A stretch of DNA of 52,500 bases from Neocallimastix lanati (nom. inval.) (GCA_016946835.1 JACVTC010000254.1:1-52500); one strand, 5' to 3'; positions 39,570 to 49,476 are shown, counted from the stretch's first letter. The notes: generated by a model not told the origin, from the letters alone. A program made the numbers and translations.

Positions 39570-39587
39570 TGGTGAAGATATCGGGGA
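39570..39587 (+). other. Element 3 primer-binding site for tRNA-Ala
   Basis: TGGTGAAGATATCGGGGA starts 6 bp after the LTR. The reverse complement of the 3' end of tRNA-Ala(TGC) at 15130-15201 plus CCA is TGGTGGAGATATCGGGGA, giving 17 of 18 matches with one difference at the sixth base. A second alanine isoacceptor could match fully. Confidence 0.85.
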
Positions 39588-39818
39588 ATTAAATAGAAAT
39601 AATAGTAAATAACATAGATTTTTTTTTAATTTTTTTTATTTTATATTGATAAACAAGTAAGTCGTTAATCCTTTGATTAACCTATGGCGCTTGTTTGATA
39701 TATATATAAAAAAAATTTTTTTTAAATAAGTAAAATTAAGATTCTAAAAAAACAAATTTTGTAAAATTATAACAAGGAGCGGATAGAGCTCATACACAGT
39801 GTATTCTCAGATAGCAAC

Positions 39819-39862
39819 AAATTAACTCTATTCATAGTAGGTTATTGAATAGTAGTTAATTT
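39819..39862 (+). other. Leader stem-loop, 16 bp with one bulge
   Basis: AAATTAACT then CTATTCA (39819-39834) pairs with TGAATAG, a bulged T, and AGTTAATTT (39846-39862). It lies 10 nt before the branched motif of this leader. Confidence 0.55.
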
Positions 39863-39871
39863 GGAGATTAA

Positions 39872-40003
39872 TTGGAAAGTAGACGAAGGTATTTGGTTAC
39901 CGACCCGGTAATAATAGTTCAGCCTTCAACGTTTCAACACACGAAGGTGCGGGTACTTTCCAAGCACTGGCGAATAAGGAGCTTACGTCACCGAAGGCGT
40001 AAG
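39872..40003 (+). ncRNA. Structured leader RNA motif (element 3 version)
   Basis: A perfect 10-bp outer helix TTGGAAAGTA/TACTTTCCAA (39872-39881/39954-39963) encloses two hairpins: TTACCG/CGGTAA (39897-39902/39906-39911) and CCTTC/GAAGG (39923-39927/39943-39947). The linker GCGAATAAGGA (39970-39980) and a hairpin CTTACG/CGTAAG (39982-39987/39998-40003) with loop TCACCGAAGG follow. Only the linker and loop are conserved in sequence with element 1 (8242-8358); all stems differ but pair. Confidence 0.62.
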
Positions 40004-40065
40004 ATTGTTTTTTTTATATATATTTTTTTACTTTTCTTTGTGCTAGTTATAAGGCACTTTATTAT

Positions 40066-40137
40066 ATAAAGTATCAGACTTTGGCTAACTTCGCCATTTA
40101 AATTTTTTTTTTATTTTTTTTATTACTGATACTTTAT
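40066..40137 (+). other. Leader stem-loop with perfect 12-bp stem
   Basis: ATAAAGTATCAG (40066-40077) and CTGATACTTTAT (40126-40137) pair perfectly around a U-rich loop. Confidence 0.6.
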
Positions 40138-40253
40138 TTGTTTAATAATTCCTGTAAAAGAATCTTAATTTACTTTGAAAATATTGTGTTTTTAGTTAAT
40201 TTTTATTAATTAATAAAAATATTATTGAATACTTTTAAAATTTTTTTTTATTC

Positions 40254-40413
40254 CGTACATAGATTATCGGATTAAGTTTATCCTACATAGTAATTGGGCT
40301 AGTGGGCTCTGAACTGCTATATTTTATATTGAATATAGTAATCGTGGCACACGCGTGGCATGACACCATTAGGTAAGCTGCACGTCAGACAGTGTGTACT
40401 ATCAGATTGTACG
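40254..40413 (+). other. Second structured leader domain, element 3
   Basis: A GC-richer stretch closed by CGTACA/TGTACG (40254-40259/40408-40413), with an inner hairpin CTATATT/AATATAG (40317-40323/40332-40338) and further short self-complementary words (cacacgcgtgg). It contains AACTGCTAT (40312-40320), also found in the element 1 leader stem at 8481-8489. Confidence 0.45.
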
Positions 40414-40582
40414 ACAATAAAGATTATTTTTTTTGTATTTAATAATTATAATTAATTAATAATTTTATTAGCTATAACAATACAATATTTATCGTTTAAA
40501 AAGAAAATTTTTGAAAGGTGAAAATAATAAATAAAACTTTGCTTCTAAATTTATTACTACAAATATACTAAATTAAAAAATT

Positions 40583-40895
40583 CAAGTGGTCGATAAAGAT
40601 TTCGAGCTTGAAAAATATTCTATTAAGTTGTCGATAAAGATTTCGAACTTAAAATTATTCTATTAAGTTGTCGATAAAGATTTCGAACTTAAAAATTATT
40701 CTATTGAGTTGTCGATAAAGATTTCGAACTTAAAATTATTCTATTAAGTTGTCGATAAAGATTTCGAACTTAAAAATTATTCTATTGAGTTGTCGATAAA
40801 GATTTCGAACTTAAAAATTATTCTTAATAAAGTAGTCGAAAAGAACCTCGTGCTTTATAATTTCTACTAAGTTGTCGATAAAGATTTCGAGCTTA
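40583..40895 (+). repeat. Array of eight tandem hairpins in element 3 leader
   Basis: Eight units at 40-42 nt spacing: 40583-40610, 40624-40651, 40664-40691, 40705-40732, 40745-40772, 40786-40813, 40828-40857 and 40868-40895. The standard unit is TAAGTT GT CGA TAAAGATT TCG AACTTA, a stem with a GU bulge. Variants keep pairing: TGAGTT/AACTTA and TAAGTT/AGCTTA use G:U pairs, CAAG/CTTG changes both arms of the outer stem, and unit 7 has TAAAG/CTTTA and a different loop. Confidence 0.85.
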
Positions 40896-41069
40896 TATCT
40901 ACTAAAGAAAGCAAATAAAATTATTATTTTCAAAAGTTACTAAAATATATTGTTTTAAAAATTGATTCGATATTAAATTACCTATTAAATTATATTTTTA
41001 AAGTTGTATTTCCAAATTTATTCTTATTTAATCACCTCATTAATATACAACAAGAAATATTTAAACAAA

Positions 41070-41981
41070 ATGTCCAAGGAAACAACTTTGAGCTTTAAAG
41101 AATTGAAAAAAGAATTAAGAGATATTGTGAAACTTAGCAAGGACAATTTAGATATTAAGTCCTGGGCTACTGAATTAAAACTTTGGATCAAGATACAAGG
41201 TATTACAGATCCAGAAACAATATTTAATGCTTGTTTACTTACCAGCTCTGGTGAAGTACAACGCGTTATTGAAGATTTGGGAGAAGATAGTGATGATGAA
41301 AGTGATGATTCATCAGATGAAGAAGAAGATGATGATGAAGAAGAAAATGTTGATGATGATATTAAATTTCCTTCTTTTGGAAAAATTATTTCAAGTCTTG
41401 AAAATTTTTACGGTATTAAAGAAGACCAAAATTTACTTCTTAAAGAACTTCGTGCAATGCGAATTAAAAGAAACGAAAAGATTAAAGACTTTAATGTAAG
41501 ATATAGAATTTTGTACACTAAACTTGATAAAAAGAGAAGAAAGCGCATTGGTGTACTAGATTATATTGATTCTATTCAAAATAATTATGAAGCCTGGAAG
41601 AAATTATCCCTTAAAGATGATATAAGTATGGAGAAAGCTTTCAAAATTGCCGAGAAAGTAGATAGACTTTCTGTAAGGAACAATAATATTAATACCTATA
41701 ATGTTAATAATTCCCAGCATAATCAAAATAATCAAAACGGTACTACTTCAAGACTTTATCCTAAAAGAAGAAACGAAACTTTCCAAACAAGTCAAACAAA
41801 TAATAAACTGAAACCTCAAGATATTATAGAAGAATCAACCCAGAAAATGAGAAATTTATCTGTTAAAACTTGCTTCTTCTGTAAGGAAGAAGGTCATTAC
41901 TCATACTATTGCCCTCAATTAAATAAGATTATGGAAAAAAATAAAAAAGAAATATATTCCAAAAAGTCTTTAAACTTCTAA
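41070..41981 (+). CDS. Gag protein of element 3
   Basis: 303 residues from the ATG in 'acaaaatgtcc'. The frame is open further upstream, but only a TTG is available there. It has a retrotransposon gag core, an inserted acidic stretch of almost only D, E and S (about residues 71-98), and one CCHC knuckle near the C-terminus (C268, C271, H276, C281). Gag would form the virus-like particle, and the knuckle would bind the RNA. The frame ends at TAA 41979-41981, 4 nt after a slippery heptamer, so most ribosomes make Gag and a fraction shift into pol. Confidence 0.93.
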   Translation: MSKETTLSFKELKKELRDIVKLSKDNLDIKSWATELKLWIKIQGITDPETIFNACLLTSSGEVQRVIEDLGEDSDDESDDSSDEEEDDDEEENVDDDIKFPSFGKIISSLENFYGIKEDQNLLLKELRAMRIKRNEKIKDFNVRYRILYTKLDKKRRKRIGVLDYIDSIQNNYEAWKKLSLKDDISMEKAFKIAEKVDRLSVRNNNINTYNVNNSQHNQNNQNGTTSRLYPKRRNETFQTSQTNNKLKPQDIIEESTQKMRNLSVKTCFFCKEEGHYSYYCPQLNKIMEKNKKEIYSKKSLNF

Positions 41982-42021
41982 ATGGGAGCAGAAGCACTCC
42001 CAATGACAAAACAATAGCTTC
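41969..42021 (+). promoter_or_regulatory. -1 ribosomal frameshift signal with pseudoknot
   Basis: The heptamer T TTA AAC (41969-41975, gag frame codons shown) is a classical -1 slippery site. A 7-nt spacer follows, then stem 1 TGGGAG/CTCCCA (41983-41988/41997-42002). Stem 2 is GAAGC/GCTTC (41991-41995/42017-42021), so an H-type pseudoknot with loops of 2, 1 and 14 nt (A-rich) is predicted. The gag stop lies within the spacer. The shifted frame continues as pol without a stop. Confidence 0.88.
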
Positions 42022-45000
42022 ATTAAATAATTTACAAAATAATACTTTTACTAAGAATACTCCAATTGATAATAATTCCTTTAATGAAGAATCTGAAGAA
42101 TCTGATTTTAGTGACACAACTGAAAGTGAGGATGATATCATTATAAATGCTATAAAAAGAAAAATGAATGATAATAACAGCGAAAAAGAAGAAAATAATT
42201 CCAAGAAAGTACATAAAAGTTTAAAAGATAATCCACGTCCTTTCGCAACTCCTGCTTTAAGAAAGAAGAAAGAAAATGAGCTACATAATAAACCAAATAA
42301 AGTTTATAAAAATCAAATACTTCCTTCAATTTTAACTCAACCAAATATTAACAAAGAAAAACAAAAAGAAAAGGAATTAAGAAAAATAACAAGAGTAAGA
42401 GAAAGTAAAGAAGAAAACAACAATTATTCATCAAAAGGAAAGGAAAAAGTTGAATCTGAAGATATACTCGTAATCGATAATGAAATAGAAGATCTAGAAA
42501 TGAATAAAGATAATCAACAAAATAAAACTAATACTTTGGAAAAATTAATTTCAACAAAAACTAAAGAAACTAATAATGGAAATACTCAGTTAGTAAAAAG
42601 GAATATTAAAATGATGAATAATAAAGAACCTTACAATATTATGGATGATTTAAATAATCTTAAATCCAGTATTACGATAGGTCAACTCTTGAATGCATGT
42701 CCGAAAATTCGTTCACAACTAACTCAAGGTTTAAAGTTAGAAAAATCTAAAATAATTGGAACTGTAGACAATGTAATAGCACGAACTTTATTAGTAAATA
42801 ACTATGATCATAGCTACATAAGTAAAAGTAATGAAGTAGCCGAAGAAGACTTAGCAATGGTTGATGCAAGTGTTGACGGAGTACTAGGAAAACTTTTAAT
42901 TGATTCTTGTAGTAACCTAAGCATCGTTACTAAGCAGTATTTTGATAAATTACCTGGTGAATATGAAACAGTTGGAAAAAGTCGTGGAAGAATCCAACTA
43001 GCAACACAAGATGAAGAATACTCGGAAGGAATTATTGTTCGATTACCAGTAAAAATTAATAATTATGAATTTAATGCGGACTTTAGAATTATTGAGAAAG
43101 AAGACTCTTTTTATGATATGTTAATAAACTTTAAAACTCAAATTGATCATTGTTTATTTATTCATCCGACCTTAAACAGTTTATGTAAACTTTTGTCAGA
43201 AAGTGAATACGAAGAAATAGCTAAAATAAATAATCAATATTATGATGAAGAAAGTATAATTTGCACTATTAGAAAAGTTAAAGAAACGAATAATGAAAAG
43301 GAAATTATAAAGGAATTAACTCCAATGGAATTTATTGAGAGTGATGAATTTTTAAGTACCTTAAATAAAGATTATAAAGAACAAATTATTAAAATTCTCA
43401 AAGAAATGATTGACATAGTTGCCACTTCAACAGAAGAACTAACTCCTTCTAAACTTTCACCACATAAGATCCGTTTAAAAGCAAATTCAAAGCCAGTAAA
43501 ATTAAGAAGTTATAGGTTAACTAAATTAAAATCAGATATCTTAAAAGAAGAACTTACAAAACTTATTAAGAAAGGATTGATAGAACCATCCTGTTCAGAA
43601 TGGTCATCTCCAGTAGTACTTATTCTAAAACACAATGGAAAGTGGCGCTTGTGCATTGACTACCGAAAAGTCAATGATATGACAGAAAAAGATTCTTATT
43701 CAGTTCCATATATAGATGAAATTTTTGATAGTCTCGGAGGAGCTAAAATATTTACAACTCTTGATTTATTTTCTGGTTTTCACCAAATCTTAATGGATGA
43801 AGAAAGCGTTGAAGTAACCACTTTCACTACTAAGTTTGGAAATTATCAATTTAGGGTTATGCCTTTTGGACTTACTGGAGCTCCCTCAACCTTCCAAAGA
43901 GAAATGAATAAAATTTTATTCCCTTTTATTGGTGAATTTGTTTATGTATTTATTGATGATGTTTTGATCTATTCAAAAAGTATCGAAGAACATTTAATTC
44001 ATATTAAACAAGTATTAGAAGTATTTAAAGAAAACAAGTTAAAAATTAATATTGAAAAGTGCCATTTTCTTCAAACTGAAGTTGATGTATTAGGTCACAA
44101 ACTTACTACTAAAGGATTAAGTCCCATGGAAAGTAAGATAACAGCTATTAAGAAGTGGGAAGCCCCTTCATCACTTCATGAATTAAGATCATTTTTAGGA
44201 GCAGTGGGATATTATCGTGATTTTATTCCTAAATATGCTCAAATTACCTCACCTTTATGTAAATTATTGAAAAAGAATACCAAATATGAATGGAATAAAG
44301 AACAACAAGAAAGCTTTGAACTCCTAAAAGAAAAATTAATCAATGCACCTATTCTAAAATTTCCGTCATTTGACAAACCTTTTATCATTAGAACTGATGC
44401 TTCGTATAATGGAATTGGTGGAGTTCTTTTACAAAAAGAAGAAGAAACCGGTAAGGAGCATCCAATACACTTTATAAGTAGAAGTTTAAAGAAAGCTGAA
44501 AAGAATTATGGTATTACCGATTTAGAAGGAACCGCTTTGTTTTACTGTATGACTAAATTTAAATCTTATATTGAAGGAAATCCATTACCTACAACTATTT
44601 ACACAGATCATAAACCATTAGTTGGTTTATTTAAGAATAAAGAACCTTTGAATGCAAGGCAAACAAGATGGTGTCTAACCGCTAGTATGCTCGGAATTAA
44701 TATAAAATATGAATCAGGCAAAAAGAATGTGTTAGCTGATGCTCTTTCAAGAATGAAAAGTAAGGAAGAGAGAAAGATATTATTAACAAAAATTACTAAT
44801 GGAAATAATGAAGAATTATTATCTAAAGTTATAAAGGAATTTATTAATGAAAAGTTTACTGTTATTGATGGTGAAGATTATTTTATCGACAATGGAAATT
44901 ATAGAAAATTAATAACGGACGAAAATGAAAGGTTTAAATTAATTTTAGAAGCTCATAATATTGGCCACGAAGGATATTACAAAACATATCAAAGACTTAA

Positions 45001-45979
45001 GAAAAACTTTTATTGGAATCATATGATTAAAGATATCAAAAGAATTGTTAGTAATTGTGAAAAATGCCAGTTAAATCGTCCTCAACCATATCCAGAACCA
45101 ACCGAAAACCATCCAACTAAAGTGGAGGGTCCCTTTGTGCATTTAGGATTAGATATTATAGGACCGTTACCAAAAACAAGAAATAATAATCAATATATTA
45201 TAGTAACTGTTGATTACTTTACCAAATGGGTTGAAGCCGAACCCACTGAAAACATAACTTCCTCTGATATAATTAAATTTTTAATAAACGTTTTTGCAAG
45301 ACATGGTGTGCCTCAAGTTATTACTACAGATAATGGAGTCCAATTCACTTCTGATATGACTAAAATCTTTCTTGATCTTTATGATGTTTATGTAAAATTC
45401 ATAGCTACCTATCACCCTGAATCCAATGGTCTCACTGAAAACCGAAATAAAGAAATTGGAAAATTACTTCGTTTATTAGGAAGGAAAAATCAAGATTGGG
45501 ATGAAGTTTTACCTTCTGCTTTATGGGCACTTCGAACTACCAAAAACACAGCTACCGGACATTCTAGTTTTGAATTAGTATATGGAAGAGAAGACCAACA
45601 GCCTTATGATATAGCCATAAGAACAATTGAAAATGCAGGTAAATCGTATGATGAAATTTTAATGGAAAAATTTGTTCGTCATTATCAATGGACTAGAGAA
45701 GCATGCGAAAATGTGAAGAATGCTAACAAGTATTGGGCAACAAGACGAGAAGAACAAATAAGTATGAAAAAAGGAAAAGAATTAAAAGCTGGTGATCTTG
45801 TTCTTGTTAGAAACTTTAGCCGCACTAAGCTAGAACCATATTACAATGGACCATTTAAAATTTTAAAAATTCAATTCAACACGGCAACCTTAATCGATCA
45901 GAAAACTGGGAAACAACTCGATAGGAATGTTCATTTTAAAAATTTAGTAAAGTTTAACTCCGCTTACAGAGAAGCTTGA
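41969..45979 (+). CDS. Pol polyprotein of element 3 (expressed by -1 frameshift)
   Basis: The frame is open from 41945 and is entered at the slippery site; its first ATG is at 42164, and residues are numbered from there. About 240 residues of K/E/N-rich linker precede the protease, whose active site reads IDSCS (D247) where families have D[TS]G. Reverse transcriptase has FIDD (D598, D599), followed by RNase H. The integrase has an HHCC finger and a DD35E core (D997, D1056, E1092) and ends with a GPF-type motif at about 1230-1270. There is no chromodomain, so targeting to the tRNA-Leu start must depend on something else, as with Ty3. It differs clearly from elements 1 and 2 (for example, integrase core HPESNG versus HHPQTDG). 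Confidence 0.95.
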   Translation, partial: FKLLNGSRSTPNDKTIASLNNLQNNTFTKNTPIDNNSFNEESEESDFSDTTESEDDIIINAIKRKMNDNNSEKEENNSKKVHKSLKDNPRPFATPALRKKKENELHNKPNKVYKNQILPSILTQPNINKEKQKEKELRKITRVRESKEENNNYSSKGKEKVESEDILVIDNEIEDLEMNKDNQQNKTNTLEKLISTKTKETNNGNTQLVKRNIKMMNNKEPYNIMDDLNNLKSSITIGQLLNACPKIRSQLTQGLKLEKSKIIGTVDNVIARTLLVNNYDHSYISKSNEVAEEDLAMVDASVDGVLGKLLIDSCSNLSIVTKQYFDKLPGEYETVGKSRGRIQLATQDEEYSEGIIVRLPVKINNYEFNADFRIIEKEDSFYDMLINFKTQIDHCLFIHPTLNSLCKLLSESEYEEIAKINNQYYDEESIICTIRKVKETNNEKEIIKELTPMEFIESDEFLSTLNKDYKEQIIKILKEMIDIVATSTEELTPSKLSPHKIRLKANSKPVKLRSYRLTKLKSDILKEELTKLIKKGLIEPSCSEWSSPVVLILKHNGKWRLCIDYRKVNDMTEKDSYSVPYIDEIFDSLGGAKIFTTLDLFSGFHQILMDEESVEVTTFTTKFGNYQFRVMPFGLTGAPSTFQREMNKILFPFIGEFVYVFIDDVLIYSKSIEEHLIHIKQVLEVFKENKLKINIEKCHFLQTEVDVLGHKLTTKGLSPMESKITAIKKWEAPSSLHELRSFLGAVGYYRDFIPKYAQITSPLCKLLKKNTKYEWNKEQQESFELLKEKLINAPILKFPSFDKPFIIRTDASYNGIGGVLLQKEEETGKEHPIHFISRSLKKAEKNYGITDLEGTALFYCMTKFKSYIEGNPLPTTIYTDHKPLVGLFKNKEPLNARQTRWCLTASMLGINIKYESGKKNVLADALSRMKSKEERKILLTKITNGNNEELLSKVIKEFINEKFTVIDGEDYFIDNGNYRKLITDENERFKLILEAHNIGHEGYYKTYQRLKKNFYWNHMIKDIKRIVSNCEKCQLNRPQPYPEPTENHPTKVEGPFVHLGLDIIGPLPKTRNNNQYIIVTVDYFTKWVEAEPTENITSSDIIKFLINVFARHGVPQVITTDNGVQFTSDMTKIFLDLYDVYVKFIATYHPESNGLTENRNKEIGKLLRLLGRKNQDWDEVLPSALWALRTTKNTATGHSSFELVYGREDQQPYDIAIRTIENAGKSYDEILMEKFVRHYQWTREACENVKNANKYWATRREEQISMKKGKELKAGDLVLVRNFSRTKLEPYYNGPFKILKIQFNTATLIDQKTGKQLDRNVHFKNLVKFNSAYREA

Positions 45980-45997
45980 GTCTTCGTCGGGGCATCT

Positions 45998-46484
45998 TGA
46001 TAAGAATGTACTAAATAATGCATTCTTAATTAAATCTACGATTTATTTCTAATACATTATGTGTACATTATTATTTTTGTACTTTAATAAATTTTTAAAT
46101 TCAAAGATTAAAAATTAGATCAAAAATTATATTAAACTTTATAATTTTTATATTAAATCTTATATTAATAGTAATATTTTTATATATTTAAAACTTATAT
46201 TAACAATATTAATAATAAATCTTATTTTTTTATTTTTATATTAATAATGAAAATTTGTATTAATAATATTTTTATATATTGATAATTAAAAATTTATATA
46301 TTATATTTTAACTTTTATTATAAAATTTTATATCGAAATGTTTTATTTTATATTGAAAAATATTTTATTTTATTAAAAACCTTTATATTAGAATAGTATT
46401 TTTATTTTTATTTGAATATTTTAACAGATTGTAATAAAAATTTTAGCCAATTAAATAAATTCTTATTAGTAATATTTTAGATAG

Positions 46485-46527
<43 letters not shown>

Positions 46528-46866
46528 TATTAATATTATAAATGTATTTTATTTATATTGTTATAATTAAATTTTATATAATTGATTATAAAAATCAATT
46601 TAAATTTAATAGTTTTTATATATAAAAAGAAAAATAATAATAAAATGTAATTTAGTGGCAAGAACAACTTTTATGCCTTGAAAAAAAAGTATAAATAGTT
46701 GTAAATTTTGCTACTAATTTTTAAATATCATCAAATAAAATAAAATAAAATAAAATAAAATAAAATAAAATAAAATAAAATAAATTTATAAATAAAAATA
46801 ATAAATAAAAAAAATAAAATTTGTGTTTCTTACTTTATTTTTATTTAATTCTCTAAAACCTTAACA
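45998..46866 (+). repeat. Element 3 3' LTR
   Basis: 869-bp repeat of the 5' LTR, starting 18 bp after the pol stop codon. The likely plus-strand primer is the short G-rich 'gtcggggcatct' just before it (45987-45997). It ends CCTTAACA and is followed by aaaaa. Confidence 0.96.
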
Positions 46867-47204
46867 AAAAAGTTAATAGTGTATATTTTATAAATTTTAA
46901 AGGATATATGATAACTATTAACGTAAATACTATTAATATGATGGTTATAACTATATTAATATAAATTATGTTAAGTCTATACAATATTTAATATTATTTA
47001 GTTCTTATTTTATAAACATTTAAGTTAATTATATAAAACAATATATTAAATAGCATTAAATTATCATATTATGTAAAATTTATGTATATTAATGTTTTTA
47101 AGTAATATTAAATAGCATTAAATTATCATATTATGTAAAATTTATGTATATTAATGTTTTTAAGTAAAAAATTGACATTAAAAGAAAACAACTGATATTA
47201 CAAA
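46867..47204. other. AT-rich spacer with a 62-bp tandem duplication
   Basis: No gene. A 62-bp sequence containing 'tagcattaaattatcatat' occurs twice in tandem (about 47044-47105 and 47106-47167). This is the sequence that lay upstream of tRNA-Leu before element 3 inserted. Confidence 0.7.
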
Positions 47205-48243
47205 GACTTTAAAATATGCTTTATAAAAAAAAAATTAAAATATGATATATAAAAAAAAAAAAATTAAAATATGATACAAAAAAAAAAAATTAAAATATGA
47301 TATTAAAAAAAAAAAAAAAATTAAAATATGATATTAAAAAAAAAAAAAAATTAAAATATGATATATAAGAAAAAAAAAATTAAAATATGATATATATAAA
47401 AAAAAAAAAAATTAAAATATGATATATATAAAAAAAAAAAAATTAAAATATGATATATAAAAAAAAAAAAAATTAAAATATGATATATAAGAAAAAAAAA
47501 AATTAAAATATGATATATATAAAAAAAATTAAAATATGATATATATAAAAAAAAAAAATTAAAATATGATATATAAAAAAAAAAAAATTAAAATATGATA
47601 TATAAGAAAAAAAAAAAAAATTAAAATATGATATATATAAAAAAAAAAAAATTAAAATATGATATATAAAAAAAAAAAAATTAAAATATGATATATAAGA
47701 AAAAAAAAAAAAATTAAAATATGATATATATAAAAAAAAAAAATTAAAATATGATATATAAAAAAAAAAAAAAATTAAAATATGATATATAAAAAAAAAA
47801 AAAATTAAAATATGATATATATAAAAAAAAAAAATTAAAATATGATATATAAAAAAAAAAAATTAAAATATGATATATAAAAAAAAAAAATTAAAATATG
47901 ATATATAAAAAAAAAAAATTAAAATATGATATATAAAAAAAAAAAATTAAAATATGATATATAAAAAAAAAAAATTAAAATATGATATATAAGAAAAAAA
48001 AAAAATTAAAATATGATATATAAAAAAAAAAAAATTAAAATATGATATAAAAAAAAAATTAAAATATGATATATAAAAAAAAAAAAATTAAAATATGATA
48101 TAAAAAAAAAAATTAAAATATGATATATAAAAAAAAATTAAAATATGATATATAAAAAAAAAAAATTAAAATATGATATAAAAAAAAAAAAAAAATTAAA
48201 ATATGATATATAAGAAAAAAAAAAAAAATTAAAATATAAATAT
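47205..48243. repeat. AT satellite, 25-29 bp units (about 35-40 copies)
   Basis: Units of TTAAAATATGATATATA plus an A-run of 7-15 bases, some with a G in the run (taagaaaaa). The core is almost invariant; only the A-run and the number of TA steps vary. Confidence 0.93.
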
Positions 48244-48370
48244 ATATATATAGTGTATATGTATAAATTTTTTTTTAAATACATAGTATATAAATAGTTT
48301 ATAAATTATTATTTTTAAATAAAAAATATATTAAAATTTATTTATAATAAAAATATTTACTACTTATTTT

Positions 48371-49476
48371 ATTTGGTATTTATGATGGCTTGCAAATAAT
48401 TTTTTTAATTTAATTTATATAATTTATTTTGTATTTATGATGGCTTGTAAATAATTTTTTTAATTTAATTTATATAATTTATTTTGTATTTATGATGGCT
48501 TGTAAATAATTTTTTTAATTTAATTTATATAATTTATTTTGTATTTATGATGGCTTGTAAATAATTTTTTTAATTTAATTTATATAATTTATTTTGTATT
48601 TATGATGGCTTGCAAATAATTTTTTTAATTTAATTTATATAATTTATTTTGTATTTATGATGGCTTGCAAATAATTTTTTTAATTTAATTTATATAATTT
48701 ATTTTGTATTTATGATGGCTTGCAAATAATTTTTTTAATTTAATTTATATAATTTATTTTGTATTTATGATGGCTTGTAAATAATTTTTTTAATTTAATT
48801 TATATAATTTATTTTGTATTTATGATGGCTTGTAAATAATTTTTTTAATTTAATTTATATAATTTATTTTGTATTTATGATGGCTTGTAAATAATTTTTT
48901 TAATTTAATTTATATAATTTATTTTGTATTTATGATGGCTTGCAAATAATTTTTTTAATTTAATTTATATAATTTATTTTGTATTTATGATGGCTTGCAA
49001 ATAATTTTTTTAATTTAATTTATATAATTTATTTTGTATTTATGATGGCTTGCAAATAATTTTTTTAATTTATATAATTTATTTTGTATTTATGATGGCT
49101 TGTAAATAATTTTTTAATTTAATTTATATAATTTATTTTGTATTTATGATGGCTTGTAAATAATTTTTAATGTAATTTATATAATTTATTTTGTATTTAT
49201 GATGGCTTGTAAATAATTTTTAATATAATTTATATAATTTATTTTGTATTTATGATGGCTTGTAAATAATTTTTAATATAATTTATATAATTTATTTTGT
49301 ATTTATGATGGCTTGTAAATAATTTTTTATTTAATTTATATAATTTATTTTGTATTAATGACGGCTTGTAAATAATTTTTTTAATTTAATTTATATATTT
49401 AATTTGGTATTTATGATGGCTTGTAAATAATTTTTTTAATTTAATTTTTATATTTTATTTTGTATTTATGATGGCT
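48371..49476. repeat. 55-bp minisatellite (about 20 copies)
   Basis: Unit of 55 bp centred on ATTTATGATGGCTTGYAAATAA followed by T-rich sequence. C or T at the variable base occurs in blocks. The right-hand units shorten and diverge (from about 49065 on). The GATGGCTTG core is the only GC-bearing part. Confidence 0.93.

Larger units (their letters stand above)
38693..46866 (+). mobile_element. Element 3: intact Ty3/gypsy retrotransposon with gag/pol frameshift
   Basis: An 8174-bp element with LTRs of 871 and 869 bp; the difference is explained by poly(A) runs of 36 and 34. It has a tRNA-Ala-type primer site, a long structured leader (about 1.5 kb), a gag frame and a pol frame in -1 phase. 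The bases before it are cgaaaa and after it aaaaag, giving a 4-bp duplication aaaa or 5 bp with one mismatch. It sits 16 bp upstream of tRNA-Leu, pointing away from it, like Ty3 at Pol III start sites. Near-identical LTRs and open frames mark it as recent. Confidence 0.95.

Noticed and set aside
39872-40069. Small frame of 65 residues in the element 3 leader
   Set aside because: It overlaps the branched RNA motif and has no protein similarity to the corresponding frame in element 1. Its first codon is not ATG.
40583-40895. CRISPR-like array
   Set aside because: Repeat units are 28-30 nt but the 'spacers' are the same AT linker each time, and the array lies in a retrotransposon leader in a eukaryote.
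41004-41069. N-terminal extension of the element 3 Gag by 22 residues
   Set aside because: It would start at TTG. The ATG at 41070 has an A-rich context and fits the start of a gag protein.
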